A stretch of DNA of 64,000 nucleotides, from the NCBI RefSeq assembly GCF_037975245.1, contig NC_092568.1:15891001-15955000 (forward strand), read 5' to 3'. A model generated the notes under the pieces. That model did not search any database. It saw only the letters and a program-made list of their open reading frames with translations, and had not been told where the DNA came from. The stretch's first letter is position 1. The number at the start of each line of letters is the position of its first letter. The stretch is from Apostichopus japonicus (taxonomy: Eukaryota; Echinodermata; Holothuroidea; Aspidochirotida; Stichopodidae). This document shows positions 37,101-49,400 of this stretch, one piece after another. Made by a program: the position numbers and the translations under genes.

Positions 37101-40100
37101 CACTATTGCCACAAATCTCTTGAATACAAAACCAAGCTGTTGACAAAAATACATTGAACTAATATCATCCTCCTTGGACCACATAACCGCTGCAGTGATG
37201 TAAATGTCATTCCATTTTGATAGATAAAACTTTGTGAGTTTATCAGGAGCATTTGTGTTTCATATAGGAAGAATTGAATGACTTATTAAAATGATATTAG
37301 AACCTATTCATCACCAAGGATGGTCAGAAATGAGGGAAGTTAAGTTAATATGCAGTTTGGTATTCTAATAATTAGATAATATACATACTACGTGCCTCTT
37401 TCAGGAGCTTTCAAAATTAGAAGACAAGGTCCTTCTTCACACACAGAGATATTTGTGTAAATGTTGAAGAAGAATATTTAAGCTAAACTGCTTTTCTCTT
37501 TTCTTCTTGTAAATAAATACCAAAAGAATGCAAAACATCACTACACCAAAACTTGTCCTGGTCAATATTATCCTGTTACCTCTGATCTTCTCTGCAGGTA
37601 ATCATACCTCCATCCAAATGACGTTAGATCCTTCCCATCCTAGGATGTGTCCAGACTGTCGATTCCTCGGAGCAGACCACGGTAATAAACATATCTCTTA
37701 TGGTACCTATTGCTTTGTTGAGCATCGAAATTACTAATGGCACTTATCAAAGGATTGAGATAGTGTCGTATTTGCAATTAAATGTCCACCTATTCTTATT
37801 TTTCACCTTTCCTTTTTATACCTTCTATAAGGAGATTTGGGTTCTCCGTTATCAAAACAATACCAATATAATGACATGGCACTTTATTAGGGAGATTCTT
37901 ATTTCTACAGCTTCGTTTGAGATGAAAATTCACGTTAAGAATAGGTTTTCGACAAGTCACATTTAGTTTACTCTTTTCACCCGTTGCATTTGATTCTTCC
38001 CATCAGTGGTGACTCCTCTCAGAAAGTTGCTAAATGCTGCTCTTTCAAATTGGGATATGACTGCGACAGTGCTCAACAATATTGAAAGAGTCTTGAATAT
38101 TAAGTTTCCTGAACCATCCAGCCAGACTAAGCAGGTAAGAGTATTATTAAATATGTCGCCTCTGTTGAAGTATTTCCTTGCTGGTAATAGTTTATTTACT
38201 ACTACAAATGTAAAATGAAAATGGTGTGAAAGTAATTTATTGTTGTCAATGTTGGCAATCTGATTTATATCAATTGTCATATGAAAATATGCTTTTTATT
38301 TTGTTAAAAAAGTATCAAATCACATGATCTATACTTCATGGAAGAAGGCTGATGAAACCCTCAAAGCTCTCAACTTGGTCAATAACTGTGCTTGATGTAT
38401 ATTAACGTAGAAAATCCACATTGTGCAAGTGAGTACACTAAACGGCTATCCTTGTGCCAACAAAAGGCAATAGTTGATAAGAATACCGGAGGTGGATCAA
38501 GAATATATTTATATGCTCTACTTATTATAATTTCCATACAATTATGTAATGCTTATTTCAACATCATTCAACAAGCCACTGCTTATGCTATTTTAACTGG
38601 GCAAAAAAGTGAAGAGTGTATTCAAATGATTTTCCTTACATATTTAATCCTGGATACTTTGCCATGGCCACAGCCAGGGTGTCGGTAAGGGGCGGGGGCA
38701 TGGGTGTAGCATCCCCAGAAATTATTTGCTGTTGGCTTGATTTACTGTTGTTGGGCAAACCATGTGGTTGGTCATGAAGATCATGATGTTTCTCAGGTAA
38801 ATAGCTGTTGAGATGTAAAATTTCATCAGGCCCATGATCAATCCGGACTGTTGAGTGCATGCACTAATCACCCAGTTTCTTGGATTCACATGATGATACA
38901 ATTTTCAAAGTAATTACAATTTTATCATCTAAAACCTCAAATCGTAAGCATATTCATATTTCTGTGATATCAGATCAACTGTTTTTTGACAGAGGTAACT
39001 CTAGTCAATAACCTGTTCATTTCTTGACGAAGTGTCATATCTGCGGTAAACCTCATTTTTTAATGTACCCATAAGCGTTAGACAGTGGTGCCAAAAACTT
39101 CAAAACATGAGGGACTGAAAGCCATTGGTTAGGCTGTTCCAAATAACAAGTTTGTTTTTGTAGGTGCTATGGTGGCCACCTCAAAGTTTCGAGATGAACC
39201 GTTCCTTGGAAGCATTATGTTGGAACCAATTAACCATTCTGATCAAATTTGTCACTTTTAATTTTCAAATATACAGTTTGTTATCCTGTAAGGTGCTGCT
39301 TTTTTCTTCAGGATCTTAGTGATGAGTGTGGTATATGCTACACATACAGACTGGATATTGGGATACCTGATGCAGTATGTGACAACACTCAATGCAGCAG
39401 ACCCTATCACAAGAGTTGCTTATATGAGGTGTGTATGTAAACTAACACATATGTCTACATTGCTACTTGAGATAATCTATGCTAGAAAATGAAAACTTTT
39501 TTCAATGTGTGCTCTCAATAATATCTAAGGTCCCATTAGCGTCAACATCCAGAAAAATCAGTATACAACCACCTTATGTCAGTTTTATGAATCTCTTTAG
39601 TTGAGTAGTATTGCATGGAGGATGTTCAATTTGAGGACCTTTTTGTGGGGTTTCGCTTCCAAACATCAGTGTTTATGAAGAAAAATATTGATCTGCTTAT
39701 GTTTTACTTGAAGGAAGAAATATATCCCTCCCAACTCTAATGGTTTCACCATGAGACTCACATGTTTATGTTTCAACTGACAGTGGGATCTCCAATCTCA
39801 TATGCTCCAATCTCATATCTTTAACCAATAAATGAACATAATAAAGAAGATTTACATAGAATTATGGTTGACTTTAGAACCCTTTGTAAAATATGCATGT
39901 TTCCAGCACTGATCTCCAGGTTTAAATCTTTGCATAGTATATTCAGGGGCGTATCCAGGATTTTCCAATAGGGGGGGGGGCGCCAGGCATGAATGATTGC
40001 CGTCCTGGGGGAAGGGTCTAAGGGGAGGGGTGGACAATTTTTGCTTTCGAAGGGCTGAAATGCAAAATGGTGCCATATGCGTGGGCGGCGATCCGTACTT

Positions 40101-40840
40101 CCAAGTGGGGGGGGGGATATGACCTTGTTGACTATCTAAGCGTAGCGCCACCATGAGTTGGCGCGAAGCGTACAAGAAAATTTGGGGATTAACAAACCCT
40201 CTAGATGGCCGGAAACGGCACTTCCCGAGGTTTCCAAGCGGCATATACCCAACTTTAAAATAGGGATGTCATGTCCGAAATATCTCATAATCAGGATCCA
40301 AAATACCTTTTTTTTAATTTCGGGTGTTATTTTGGGAAAATTGCCCCTGTCAATCTTGTTTCAGGCGCAACGTTAGAATGTTCGAGAGCTCTTTTATATT
40401 ATTCGATGAAGAAAATGGCCTCATGCAGGCTATTATAGGCCTATACACATGCAATACACAATTACACATAGTTACATTCCTAGGTACCGATTGCTAGGGC
40501 ATCCAGGTGAAACGTGTATTAAGCATTACCCTGGTAACATGAGATTCTCAGCTGTTCGAGGGAACATGTACGTGTGTAGGCCTACTATAGGGCCTATATG
40601 AATACTATGAGGGTGCATATATGTACTATATCAATACCGTGGGCGCAATAATACATTTTGTTGTTATAGGGCCAATGAAGCCTACAGTCAACTATTCTTG
40701 CTTTATAAAAAAAAAATTTTTTTTCTCACTTACAGTGGTTGCGATCTCTATCTACTGGAAGTGATAAGTTTGGTTTCAACAATGCAACTGGCGAATGCCC
40801 TTACTGTGGTACAAACATCACCATCCAGAAACCAAGTTGA
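31168..40840 (+). CDS. FANCL: FANCL, Fanconi anaemia E3 ubiquitin ligase (complete, 372 aa)
   Basis: Coding exons: 31168-31251, 32752-32810, 33383-33500, 33843-33949, 34777-34873, 35638-35706, 36661-36811, 37598-37681, 38007-38134, 39312-39428, 40736-40840. They total 1119 nt, all in phase; human FANCL is 375 aa. The start has a good context (AAG ATG G). Order: N-terminal E2-like fold (about 1-100, with LPLDINQLKYDGF and RIEIPKDKSLKNLR), then the double-RWD region (to about 295, with TVVIEPENPRKSDLSRR and LDPSHPRMCPDCRFLGADH), then the RING/PHD-like finger. All eight zinc ligands are visible: C305, C308, C322, C327, H332, C335, C359, C362. I307 and W339 match the residues that contact the E2 UBE2T. 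FANCL monoubiquitinates FANCD2/FANCI in crosslink repair. It is convergent with VRK. Confidence 0.96.
39944..40079 (+). mobile_element. hAT-like left-end fragment in FANCL intron 10
   Basis: It begins CAGGGGCGTATCCAGG, continues into a G-run (39971-39980) and then a ggtctaaggggaggggtgga block as in other local elements. No matching right end was found downstream, so it is truncated or interrupted by the element at 40080. Confidence 0.6.
40080..40709. mobile_element. Second copy of the 843-bp hAT-like element, right-truncated
   Basis: From gtgggcggcgatccgtactt onward it matches 9213-9849 with few changes. Similarity stops after ctttataaa at 40709. The copy at 9212 runs about 205 bp further to its terminal inverted repeat, so this one has lost its right end. 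It ends 26 bp before FANCL exon 11 (40736), next to the poly-T tract of that acceptor. Confidence 0.82.
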
Positions 40841-41028
40841 ACATTGTGAATGCCAAGTAGAGAATATGAACACTGAATAGAGAAATGATTTACTTCACTA
40901 GCTATTATTGTCTCATGGAATATAGATATATTTCATTAAACCAGCACCTTCAGAAGAATTGATATCAACCACGAGTTGAAATTACAAACTTAGAAGTGTA
41001 GGGCTTCAGCAATGATACATGTATAATA

Positions 41029-41100
41029 ATAATGTTAATAACACTTATTTGTATAGCGCATTATCTGGCGGTCTCGATGTACTTTACAAGAAACAAAATG
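41029..41100 (+). repeat. Dispersed repeat fragment with 'tatagcgc...ctttacaag' pattern
   Basis: The stretch aataacacttatttgtatag, then cgcattatctggcggtctcg, then atgtactttacaagaaac resembles a dispersed repeat common in animal genomes, with a 'tatagcgc...gctttacaa' skeleton. It lies in the FANCL 3' UTR region. Family assignment rests on pattern memory only. Confidence 0.45.
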
Positions 41101-42044
41101 AGTACAAAACTACAGCATAGTAGAACAAAACGATACACTAAAGGATCGAGAGAAAAAGAGAGGGTGGCACGTGAATAAGTGAGATTTTATGATGCATTAA
41201 CTTCATGTAATTATTGTTGATTATAAATATCTGTGTAATATGACTATTTTAATGATGCCTTTTGACTGTTGTTCTGGACACGAGTCACCATTGAAATGCA
41301 CAAATGCATTTTGTTTTCTGGATGATGGCAATCTTTATTAAATATTATCTCAGATTGTATTTTGCTTGACCTTTAAATTCACAAATCAAATGTGCAACTG
41401 GTAGCCAATGTTTCTGTAATCTTGAAGTTGTCAAAGAGGAAAGGAGATTAGATATCGCTGTACCACATTCAGCAGATGGAATACCCTGTTATCTATTGAT
41501 GGGAGAGTTGGGTATTTATCATGACATTGGCAATCAATACTACATTATCTGGGGTCAATTTGAATGTTCAGGAGTAATGTCTACATTCAAACTTCTCTTG
41601 AGCCAGTAATTACAATCGCATCTCACCGATTATCCTACGTTCCCATGAAAAATACCGACGTTATTTAACACACATACTGCTTTACTTTACTATGCAGCAG
41701 TATGGATCGTGGAATACTTAGTTTTCACTGTCTTTAGGAGACCAGAAATTAAAAGAATTTATACACAAACTGCACATGTGAAAGAGAGGAAGATGGCTGT
41801 TACATTTTCATAGGAGTGGGTGTGACAGGGGGAGGTTGTTTTGAAGGACAGGACCTATGTATCATTCACTGGATCCTTTGAACAAGAACTGGAGACTTAA
41901 CAAAGACCTACTCAAGAGATTATACGCATGAAATAGCTGATAGAAAGCGATACAAAGACAAAAAGTAAGAAGTTGTTGGACATTCATATGGGGAAGGCTT
42001 CTTACCCTGATGTCATTCTGTTACCATTGTAGAAATGAAAGTGA

Positions 42045-42050
42045 AATAAA
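42045..42050 (+). terminator. FANCL: Candidate FANCL poly(A) signal
   Basis: AATAAA in gtgaaataaagacaaatact, about 1.2 kb after the FANCL stop. Nearer signals are weaker variants. Confidence 0.4.
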
Positions 42051-43436
42051 GACAAATACTCCAGGAGTTTGTTTATATGTACATTCAACTATTTGAGTAA
42101 GTACAAATGTAGAGATAGTACCCCATGGACCTCTGTGTACGCCTGTACGGTATTTAATAATTCTACTTGTCTGGGTAATGAATTCACATATCAATTCACA
42201 TATTCAGAATTCACATATCATAGTGACATGTAATAATTGTGCAGTTTACATTAGCCGCCTGCTCCCCAAGAAAAGAAAAGTGATGAAAAATTTGTACAGA
42301 AATTCTAATTGCGCATAAAACTAAGGTACTACTTTTGTATAAGGATCCAGCCTGCTATCTAGTTTCTAATGCAAAGAAGAGAACAAAATTTTTCCTGTAT
42401 TTGAAGGTAAACCAGGAGAACATGTGCATAGTAGTTCTCAGAAGTGAGGTATCATATTATCTAAGAACAACACCGTTGGTGTATGATAACACAACATACC
42501 CAACCGACAGTGCTGAAAGTACTGCTAATCAATTATTGAAGACTGTTTACTACAGGGACCATGTTTACTACAGGGATCATTACCAAAGCACTGCAGATTG
42601 TGTACATGAAGACATTTGTAATCTTTTGCAGATCTTGCTGAGTATAATATTATCTTGAACTTTGCATGAGTAACCAAATCTACAGAACTATACATTGGAA
42701 ACATGGAACCAGACATAGCCATAAGAGCCTGTGTATGGTCTATACTAAACCTAGTGTCAACTAAAATATAAGTGTACCAAGACAAGCCTTCCATTTAGTT
42801 TTCCTATGACCTCAACTGACTTTCATTAATATACAGTTTCAACCCATGGTTTTGTAATGTAAGGTTTACCAAATTATCTCAGTTGTGATATAATACACAC
42901 CTAGAGGGGAGGAACAGGTACCCTATTTCACCAGCTTGCTCTTCCTATGTGCCACTCACTGGTTTTGATCAAGCATCCACCAGGAAAAAACCTTAGTGCA
43001 AAATAATACAGTATTGCACTGAACTGATACCATTTTCAGCTATAATATCCTTAAAGTTTAACATAGGTAGTAAATGGTCCATTTAAAGTTTTGGAATGCA
43101 GTTACCCTATTAAGTAATAGTCTTATAGCCATTGTTGACACTAATAGCTACTTTACAGTGGAATGATTATATCTTTAACATAACAGGTCATCGTATTCAC
43201 ATTGTAAACTACTTACACATAATATTACACTAAAAAGGAAGTTGACGTCAACTGCTTGTTCACGTCAACTGCTTGTTCCTCCATTTCCAGCAATATTTAT
43301 GTTTGAAGGCAACTTCCTGTGAGGGGATCTAGGCAAGAAAGTCAATATGAAAGGCACTGTACATGCATAGACATTTCAAACGGTTGGTGCTCGATTACAA
43401 CTTTCAGTCGTTTAGTACATCTAACACATTAGAATA

Positions 43437-46400
43437 TCAAGCATCTCTTTTGCCAGCCTTCTTCCTGGTTCTCCTCAATCCCTTCAATCCTGGTGATGTC
43501 TGTGTTGCTATGGTGGTAGATGCCACTAATCTCTTCAGTGTCTTCACCTTCTTTGAACCTTTGGAAAGGAAAAATTGAACAATATGAAAGTAATTTCTTT
43601 TTCTTTTTTGCTTCTTCTTAGAAACCTTGAATCAAAAACAAAAATAAATCATGCATGTTTAAACTTGAAAACAGAAGACTGACCAAGAGTTTCGATGAAC
43701 TTACACATTTATATAGAACAGTATACAAACCACTGTCTTCAGTGTAAATAACAACTTAATCAACTGAGCTATACAAGTATCTGACTCCAAGCTGGTATAA
43801 GTTACTAGTTGCTATAAAGTGTTGTCACAGTCAGAACCCACAGGACATTGCATATCAAGATTTACTATATCAACTAGAGCACCAATGGTGCAGAAGCTCA
43901 TACCTTTTCGAGCTGAAAAATGTAGGGCCCACAAAACCAATTTTGGGCCCATGAGGGATACCCCCCCCCCCCTCCAATAGCAGAATTCTGGCCACACCAC
44001 TGGCTATAATTCCTATTTTCCCCTTTAAATCCTATTTTACCCACTCTCTCAAACAATACCACTGACCTACCCTATTAAACTTTCTCCCCCTCTACCTTAG
44101 CAGACATAACAAGCAATCCCTACAATACATAACTTCACAAGCTGCCTACATACCTCAGGCTCAAAGACTTCTAAGAATCTGCAAGTGCTGATTGGCTATA
44201 GGGCTCTCATGCTTACAGTTCAACAGTTAATAACAACTCCCAGTCCTGCTTTAATTCCACTAACAGCCTCTGCAGAGCTTAACCACAAATGTAAACAAAC
44301 ACTGCAGAAACTGGGAGACAAATTAAAGGAGCTTTGGCAAAAAGTGAAGGCTCAGATTTTTTTAAACAATGGGGATTAATTGTAATTAATTAACTTTTGA
44401 CCAAAAATTTTTAGGCATCACCTTATTCATACACATTCCAACAATCATCAGTTCAACTTTGAATATGATCCATCAAAATCTTGAGGAGATTGAGATATTT
44501 GAAAATATTACAAAGAATGACCCCCGATGACCCCCTAAATGACCTTTGACCTCAATTTTCCGAACACCCCTCATAACTCTTATCCCGAGGAACATTGTGA
44601 CTAAGTTTCATTATAATTGGCCATACACTGTACGAACAGGAGCAATTTGAAAATATAGGGCCACGGCCCGGGCCACAAAAGACCCCTAGTTGATCTCAAA
44701 TTCATGAACACCCTGAAGGTAAAACTACCATAGTACTATCGTGACAAACCCTCAACATTGTACCATGGAATCTGTAGGAGAAGAAGCATTTTGCGTATTT
44801 CCACAAAATGGCCCATTACGGCCCACAGGTGACCTTTGACCCCAAATTTTGGACCATCTCTGATGGCCCTATACCCAATGGTCCTTGTGTCCAAGTTTCA
44901 TGAAATTCCATCAAACACTGTGCGAGTGGGAGCGGTTTTACCAATTGTTGACGGATAGAGTGATAGAATGATAGAGTGATAGACGCTGCACTGTAACAAT
45001 AGCTCACACCAGCATGCTGGTATGAGCTAAAAACCAGGAAAGTGGATGGTAATGTATTGTATAGCAGAAGCATGTGCACAAAGAGTAACTGAAATTTGAT
45101 AATGAAACTGAAACAATTTTTTCAAAATGAACGGACCTTTGGGTAACGATTAGATTGGATCTTTCATAGCTTTGTGAATTAATCAATATGGAATTGAGAA
45201 ATGATCAGGGAGTGCCAGTTAAACCTGCAATTAAACAGCATTATTTAAGTGACTGAATTTAGATTATTCACAATGTGAAATTTCAGATGGCATGCATTCA
45301 GTAGTAGTGTCACACTGCATGCAGCAGTATTGGCATTTCCAAGCTCCTACACACAATTACCCAAGTGATCACCTGGATTTCTTTGGTTGGTCTTTGCTTT
45401 CCCACCAGCTGCTCGAGAGATTGGTTTCTTCTCTGGGTTTCTAACAAGAAAACCAAGAGGTTTTGAGATTCCTTGGCATCTAAATATTAATGTAGGTTCA
45501 TTGTGTACACTTGGTTCTGACCTTTTATGAATATTAATGTAGCATCAACACAAATGTTGTTCCTTGCTATCAGCTCAAGTTTGATGAACAAATTGATATT
45601 TTAAAGAATTTGCTTTAAGCTCTACCACTCATTAATATTCATGTCCCCCTCATTAATAGTATTGGGGTAGAATTCCGACTTGCAGCTGGAAGGTTAGGGG
45701 TTCGACTCCTGGCCGGGTCATACTGAAGATTTGTTGAAAATCACTCTAAGCCCCGCCCACTCATTAATATTCATATTAGCACAAAAAAAATAGGGATCGT
45801 CTACTCATGATGGGTAATCTATGTACCAAAAATGAGATCAATCCACCTTGGGATTGCTGAGAAAACCTAATTTCAAGCTTTTTTGCGAAAAACAACACTT
45901 AGCCCCGCCCCTCATGAATAATAATGAGATTGGACAAACTGTCACCATATTAATATAGAGGACTTTCCTCTAATACCACCAAACCAAGTTCCATGAAAAT
46001 TGAACTTACGGTTGCGAAGATATTGACATTTGTTGAAAATAACTCTAAGCCCCGCCCTCTCATTAATATTCATGATATTAGCACCAAAATAAATAGGGAT
46101 CTTCTACTCACGATGGGTAACCTATGTACCAAGAATGAGATCAATCTACCTTGGGATTGCTGAGAAAACCTAATTTCAAGCTTGGCGTCACACACACAGA
46201 CACGCATACACACGCAGTCATGACCGCATAGATTCCTTCGGCTACCGCCAAGGAATCAGCAACAGGAGTTCTCTTTTTAGGACTCTTGACATCATCATTT
46301 CTCTCTGAAACTCTCTTAGATGACCTTGGTGTAGTTGATTCCTCCCTTCCCTTAACCTTTTACCTTTGAGGGGAAGGAGATCTAGCATCTGAGGAGCTAT

Positions 46401-49400
46401 CTTCTGTCTGCATCTTTCGCTTGGTTCTTTTCTTTGCTGGTGTTTCTGCAGTTTCAGATGAATCTGAGTTCCTCTTGGCAGGTTTCTTGGTGTTCTTTGC
46501 AGGTTTAACAGGGGACTTCATTGGGCTCTTTCTAGGAGTATTAATGGCTTTGATGTTCTCTTTCTTTGGAGTAACAAATTGTAATTTGCCATCAAACTTT
46601 TCTCCAGAGGACACAATACCTTTCTTGAAGAGTGCTTTAATTTTTGAATAATTTGGTTTTTCTTCGTAGGCTATTTTATCCACATAGTTAAAATAGTCCC
46701 TCAGCTCAGCTGTACAAAAGAAAACAAATAAGTATCCACAACAGTAACCTTAAAACATTAAAAGAGAAGAGAATAAATGACTACTTCAACTTTATTAATT
46801 ACAGAGACAGATTTCTTCAAGTGGACAAAGCTCTTCAGGAGACAGTAATTAATTTAAATTAATTTCATTTGTTTTGGTGTATAACTAAATCATTTGGCAT
46901 AAAAGTATACACATAACAGAAAGGAAGCATAAATTAAAGTATTCACTTGATGATTCATGAAATTCAAGCGGGAACTAAATAAGGGCTTGCAAACGTTTGT
47001 CTGGAAAGATTAAAAGAAAAGCCTATTGTACCCATTGGTTTCTCAACTAAGATAAACCCTCAAACTTGTGAGGTGAACATTTCTTAGCAGTTTGGGTTTT
47101 ACTTACTAGGGTATGTTTGCTCTTTGAAAGACAACTGCAAAAAGGAATTCCTGTCCTTTGAATGTCTGTAGAAGAAACCCCAACGTAGAGAGGAAACGAA
47201 AAATAAAAAAATAAAAAAATGAAGTAAGATATATAAATGTTGAATCGGTAATATGAGGATACAAAACAATACACTGAAGGTGACTGAAACAAAGTTCTTA
47301 ACTTGCAGGAGAGACATAACTTTCAGAACATATCAAATTAAATCTCTGTCTTCCTTATGCTATTACATACAGCTAAACCTGCAAAATAGAATGGCATATT
47401 TTAAGCAGAATTTTCAAGATATTGTTGCAGAATACACACCATTAAGGGAGTATTAGCTCAGTGGTTAACGCCGGTGCCTTTCAATCATAAGGTCCCGAGT
47501 TTGAGTCACTCCAAGATTAATGTATGTCGTCCCGTGTTACAGACTTGTTGACAATTGACAATTCATAATCATGGACGTTAAAACATGAATCTAAGAGACT
47601 GACTTCGGTCAGCTTGCGGCTTTGATGAGCCAATATATGGCTTCTTCGCTAGTTCCTGATTGCAGGAGGATCTAAATACATACATTTACAGAGATGGAGG
47701 AGAAACAGATCTGCTTCCTAAAGCAACTTTCTGAATCTGCTTGTAAATTTCTAGCAATGTTACCAAGTCTACCAAGCATGAAATAATGATTGCCTCATCA
47801 AAGGAAGACACCCTCTTGTTGACTTTACGTAAACAACTTCATTAGTGAGGAACTAATGATTCCACCTTGAAACGTGTAATCAACCAGACATGTCTGGATT
47901 GATCAGATGAAGTTATGTAAATCCAAACTTCAAATCCTCAACTTTCTGTCATGGTCTGAATAAGACGACTATAAATGCTAATCAAGTGCATTATTTTGAA
48001 ATATTAATATGAGTGAAATCTAACATTCAAGGAGCCAGTGCGTTGGCAAAATGATATCTCCTGCCAGGCAATACACATGAGGGAGATATATTCTGGCAGC
48101 TTATTCCAGATTAGGATTAAACCTAGGCACACAATAGTTCATAATAGATTAGAGCTAGCCCACTCTACATATCAGAAATATAGCAGAGATGCTAGTGTCA
48201 GAAAACTGGGTATTGGCTAGCTACAAGCTTATTGCAACAGTTTGTAGAGAGAAACTTTTTATAGTGTACTATAATACACTAGTTAATAGCCTGCATCTGA
48301 TGGAAAGCAAAAAACCGATATTTAAAGTTCAGTACCTGTAACCAAGAAGATATCAGCTGCTTTAAGTGACACAAATTTAAACATCATATGACTCTCTGAG
48401 ACCATATCATAATTATTGAATAAGAAGACAATTTATTTTAGAACATCAAGTATTACGACAGTAAATTAATAACAGCAGGCAATTCATATAGGGAAGTGGA
48501 ACCACTGTTAGCTTTAAATATACTGTACATGGCACTGATTGATAATCTATCAGCTAAAAATTTATCATCTTTTGGCTTCGGTTTACCAAGTTGGAAGACA
48601 ACTACAGAGGGGTAAATAGTGGAGTTCTAAAACATGGAGATTCAAATTCCTTCAGCAGACAGAGGCTGAAAACCACAACCTGCTAATATTGCAACAATAT
48701 ACACTTACTTGACTTTAATGGCTTGGACTTCAGTCTCCTTGGTGACCTTTGACCATGGAAGGTCACCAGACATCCACTGAACAAGGTTATAACCCAAAAT
48801 TTCAAAATCATGTCTCCTAGAAGATGCTGTCAACAGATAAAGAACAGATGCAAATAATACAGCTCTTCCTATCATAGAAGAGGAATAGGAATGTTTAAAG
48901 CAGTAAATATGTACATTGGTAGTGAAAGGTATAGAAAGCCAATGAGCCAATTGCATGAGTAAGCAGTAATATATTAGAGAAGTGGTCAATGGTGCCTTAC
49001 TCTTCAGAATTACACAGAGAGGTAAGATTCTGGAGGCAATGAAAGCAAAGGTTTGTTGAAGTAGTACTGTGCTGCCTCTGTTACTGTTCTGGTTCTGTTT
49101 ATTTAGTTTTTATCCTCGTAGCTGTTCACTTATAGTTTACTTAATGTATGATTGTGTTTGTATTCACTAATGTTTTATGTTTACTGTTTGCGACGGGAAA
49201 TAATTTCCATTTCTGTTTTCTGAAATGGACAATAAATCAATCAATCCATCCATCCATCCATCCATCCATCCATCCATCCATCCATCCATCCATCCATCCA
49301 TCCATCCATCCATCCATCCATCCATCCATCCATCCATCCATCCATCCATCCATCCATCCATCCATCCATCCATCCATCCATCCATCCATCCATCCACCCA

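Larger units (their letters stand above)
40841..43436. other. FANCL 3' UTR and convergent gap before VRK: no gene seen
   Basis: This stretch lies between the FANCL stop and the VRK stop. The open frames near 42335-42658 lack any recognisable domain. An 18-bp direct repeat (tttactacagggaccatg-like) lies at about 42545-42580. A duplicated cacgtcaactgcttgttc lies at about 43243-43278. Confidence 0.4.

Noticed and set aside
42335-42658. 107-codon plus-strand frame after FANCL
   Set aside because: No domain, signal or splice logic; it contains an 18-bp duplication and lies in probable 3' UTR.
43801-44000. Complete hAT-like element with gctataa flanks
   Set aside because: The right end (ggccacaccactg) is plausible but the left end matches it too poorly to claim inverted repeats.
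44520-44860. Nuclear-receptor DR1-like sites (gacctttgacc)
   Set aside because: The motif is part of a dispersed repeat and recurs with it, so regulation cannot be argued from sequence alone.
45665-45725. tRNA gene, because of ggttcgactcc
   Set aside because: Only the B box is convincing; no acceptor or anticodon arm pairs, and it lies inside a dispersed repeat.
47450-47525. Functional tRNA gene
   Set aside because: The A and B boxes are recognisable but the arms do not pair properly and a long SINE body follows.
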